Part shown: one piece after another, positions 11,527 through 12,673 of the stretch
How positions within the stretch are numbered: the stretch's first letter is position 1
Layout: each line of letters begins with the position of its first letter
Assembly: GCA_016177265.1 (NCBI GenBank)
Contig: JACOVP010000054.1
Location: 1 to 12,673, forward strand
Direction of reading: 5' to 3'
Length of the DNA stretch: 12,673 nucleotides
Source of the DNA: Candidatus Woesearchaeota archaeon
GTDB taxonomy: Archaea > Nanobdellota > Nanobdellia > SCGC-AAA011-G17 > UBA489
Program-made: the position numbers and the translations under genes
Notes under the pieces: model-generated
What the model was told of the DNA's origin: nothing
The model's database searches: none
What the model saw: the letters and a program-made list of their open reading frames with translations, nothing else

Positions 11527-12540
11527 TCATGCTACAAGAGCAGCTGCACTAACACCCATGCTCGCACCAAATGCAACTATAATCACTTTTTTTCCCGGTT
11601 TAATGACGCCTCTTCTTTGTGCGACAGCATAAGAGATAAATGTTGATGCTGCAGACGTATTTCCATACTTATAGATAGTATTAATCACTTGATCTTTTCT
11701 TAATCCTAACTTTTCACGTGCCCTTTCAGAAATACCCTCGTTTGCTTGGTGTGGGACCAATAAAATTTCCTCTTTATTCCAGCCAGTTTTTTTCATGAGC
11801 TCTTCAAAAGCTGTTATCAAAGCAGGTATTGCCACTTTATACACTCTATGACCCTTAGTCATGCGCATGAGTCTTCTTTGATCTCGCAGTATTAGACCTA
11901 TATTTCCATCTTCTGGAATTGAGTCTGAGTATGTTGCCATTATTCCTCTGGTTTTATCTTCTGTTGGACCAACAATGAATGCACCAGCACCATCACCAAA
12001 AAGAACGTCGTTCATGTCTGGATCTTCAAAATCAAGCATACTGGTTAACTTCTCAACACCGACAACAGCGTATATACCTGTACTTGTATTTGTAAAAAGG
12101 TCACGATACATAATCCTTAAAGCAGCCTCTTCTAAAACAGAGGGGCCTCCGGCGCATGCATTATTTACATCTTTAGTAAATGATGCGTTTCTTGCATCAA
12201 GCTGATATTGTATTTTTTGTGCGCAACTAGGATATTGTTGTTGATCTGTTACTGTCGCTACAATGATTCCTTCTAAACTATCTTTTGTTAGCCCTGCATT
12301 TCTTAGTGCTCTTCGGACAGCAATAGCCCCAATGTCACAAGGTTCTTGATCTTCAGCAGCATATCGTCTCTCCCTGATACCTGATAGTCCAACGATTGCT
12401 GCATCACCAGTCACTACGGATTTACCAGTTCTGTTTCCTTGACCATCATGCTCGTAGAGTGTTTTTCCTTCAAAGTCTGCATTTGTTACTCTCTTGTTGG
12501 GAACATAGTATCCAGTTCCGAGAATTACTGCATTGACCAT
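11527..12540 (-). CDS. fabH: 3-oxoacyl-ACP synthase III (KAS III) family protein (337 aa)
   Basis: Thiolase-fold condensing enzyme with the Cys-His-Asn triad of KAS III: Cys129 in NNACAGGPS, His264 in VPHQANEGI and Asn294 in YGNTSAAS. LFGDGAGAFIVG and the C-terminal AFGASMG also fit. KAS III joins an acyl-CoA starter to malonyl-ACP; in archaea, where fatty acid synthesis is usually absent or incomplete, relatives may make other acyl chains. HMG-CoA synthase has the same triad and is the main alternative, but VPHQAN and YGNTSAAS are closer to FabH. A short insertion near residues 25-45 (EHDGQGNRTGKSVVTGD) is not typical of bacterial FabH. A TATA box 26 bases upstream makes the mRNA leaderless. 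Confidence 0.87.
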   Translation of the reverse strand: MVNAVILGTGYYVPNKRVTNADFEGKTLYEHDGQGNRTGKSVVTGDAAIVGLSGIRERRYAAEDQEPCDIGAIAVRRALRNAGLTKDSLEGIIVATVTDQQQYPSCAQKIQYQLDARNASFTKDVNNACAGGPSVLEEAALRIMYRDLFTNTSTGIYAVVGVEKLTSMLDFEDPDMNDVLFGDGAGAFIVGPTEDKTRGIMATYSDSIPEDGNIGLILRDQRRLMRMTKGHRVYKVAIPALITAFEELMKKTGWNKEEILLVPHQANEGISERAREKLGLRKDQVINTIYKYGNTSAASTFISYAVAQRRGVIKPGKKVIIVAFGASMGVSAAALVA

Positions 12541-12561
12541 AGTTTTTTGCTTGTTGTTTGT

Positions 12562-12571
12562 TATTTAATCT
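12562..12571 (-). promoter_or_regulatory. TATA box for fabH
   Basis: GATTAAATAA on the - strand, centred about 26 bases before the ATG at 12540, with an A-rich stretch just upstream (BRE-like). Confidence 0.5.
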
Positions 12572-12591
12572 TTTCCCTAGAGAGGATAGAC

Positions 12592-12663
12592 GCTCCCGAC
12601 GGGATTTGAACCCGTGTTTAAGGCTCGAAAAGCCTTCGTCCTTGGCCACTAGACGACGGGAGC
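12592..12663 (-). tRNA. tRNA-Glu (anticodon UUC)
   Basis: The 72 bases fold into a full cloverleaf: acceptor GCTCCCG/CGGGAGC, D stem GTC/GAC, anticodon stem AAGGC/GCCTT, and T stem ACGGG/CCCGT with loop TTCAAAT. The seven-base anticodon loop TTTTCGA places TTC at 12627-12629, reading glutamate codons. No intron is seen and CCA is not encoded; it must be added after transcription. Its promoter is outside the window. Confidence 0.95.
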
Positions 12664-12673
12664 TTCTGAAGAA

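Noticed and set aside
1..12673. CRISPR array, rRNA, replication origin
   Set aside because: No regularly spaced repeats, rRNA-like sequence or origin repeats were seen anywhere in the window.

Overview
The window reads as archaeal. Evidence: a TATA-like box about 26 bases upstream of many start codons, giving leaderless or nearly leaderless mRNAs; a candidate ribosomal protein L41e; a TrmB-family regulator; an archaeal-style RelE/antitoxin pair; and a tRNA-Glu without an encoded CCA. A DPANN-type lineage such as Woesearchaeota would fit the bacterial-looking pyruvate dehydrogenase and KAS III genes, but that placement is inference. There is no CRISPR array, rRNA, transposase or integrase.

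Layout. 1-546: candidate L41e (-) divergent from a small DUF378-like membrane protein (+). 523-1437: family 2 glycosyltransferase with C-terminal TPRs (-). 1438-1704: intergenic region with a strong 91-nt stem-loop, a possible ncRNA. 1705-2501: DUF59/MIP18 protein and an unrecognised 155-aa protein (+), each with its own TATA box. 2503-7137: five-gene operon (-) in the order pdhA (E1 alpha), lplA-like lipoate ligase, pdhB (E1 beta), a flavin-reductase-fold protein, pdhC (E2). E1, the lipoylated E2 and the ligase that attaches lipoate together form most of a 2-oxoacid dehydrogenase system; E3 is not in the window. 7183-7817: RelE-like toxin and winged-helix antitoxin (-), directly upstream of the operon. 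7883-8167: small thioredoxin-like protein (-).

8290-10177 is the most unusual part: a TrmB-type regulator (-) divergent from three overlapping genes of unknown function (+). It is much more AT-rich than the trx gene and the permease on either side. Its divergent promoters share an identical 10-bp element and carry short palindromes. A perfect 16-bp inverted repeat (8224-8239 and 10190-10205) lies just outside the last gene at each end. I interpret this as a self-regulated accessory cassette; the repeat may be an insertion boundary or a shared 3' processing/termination element.

10218-12663: APC-family permease, KAS III (FabH-like) and tRNA-Glu(UUC), all on the - strand.
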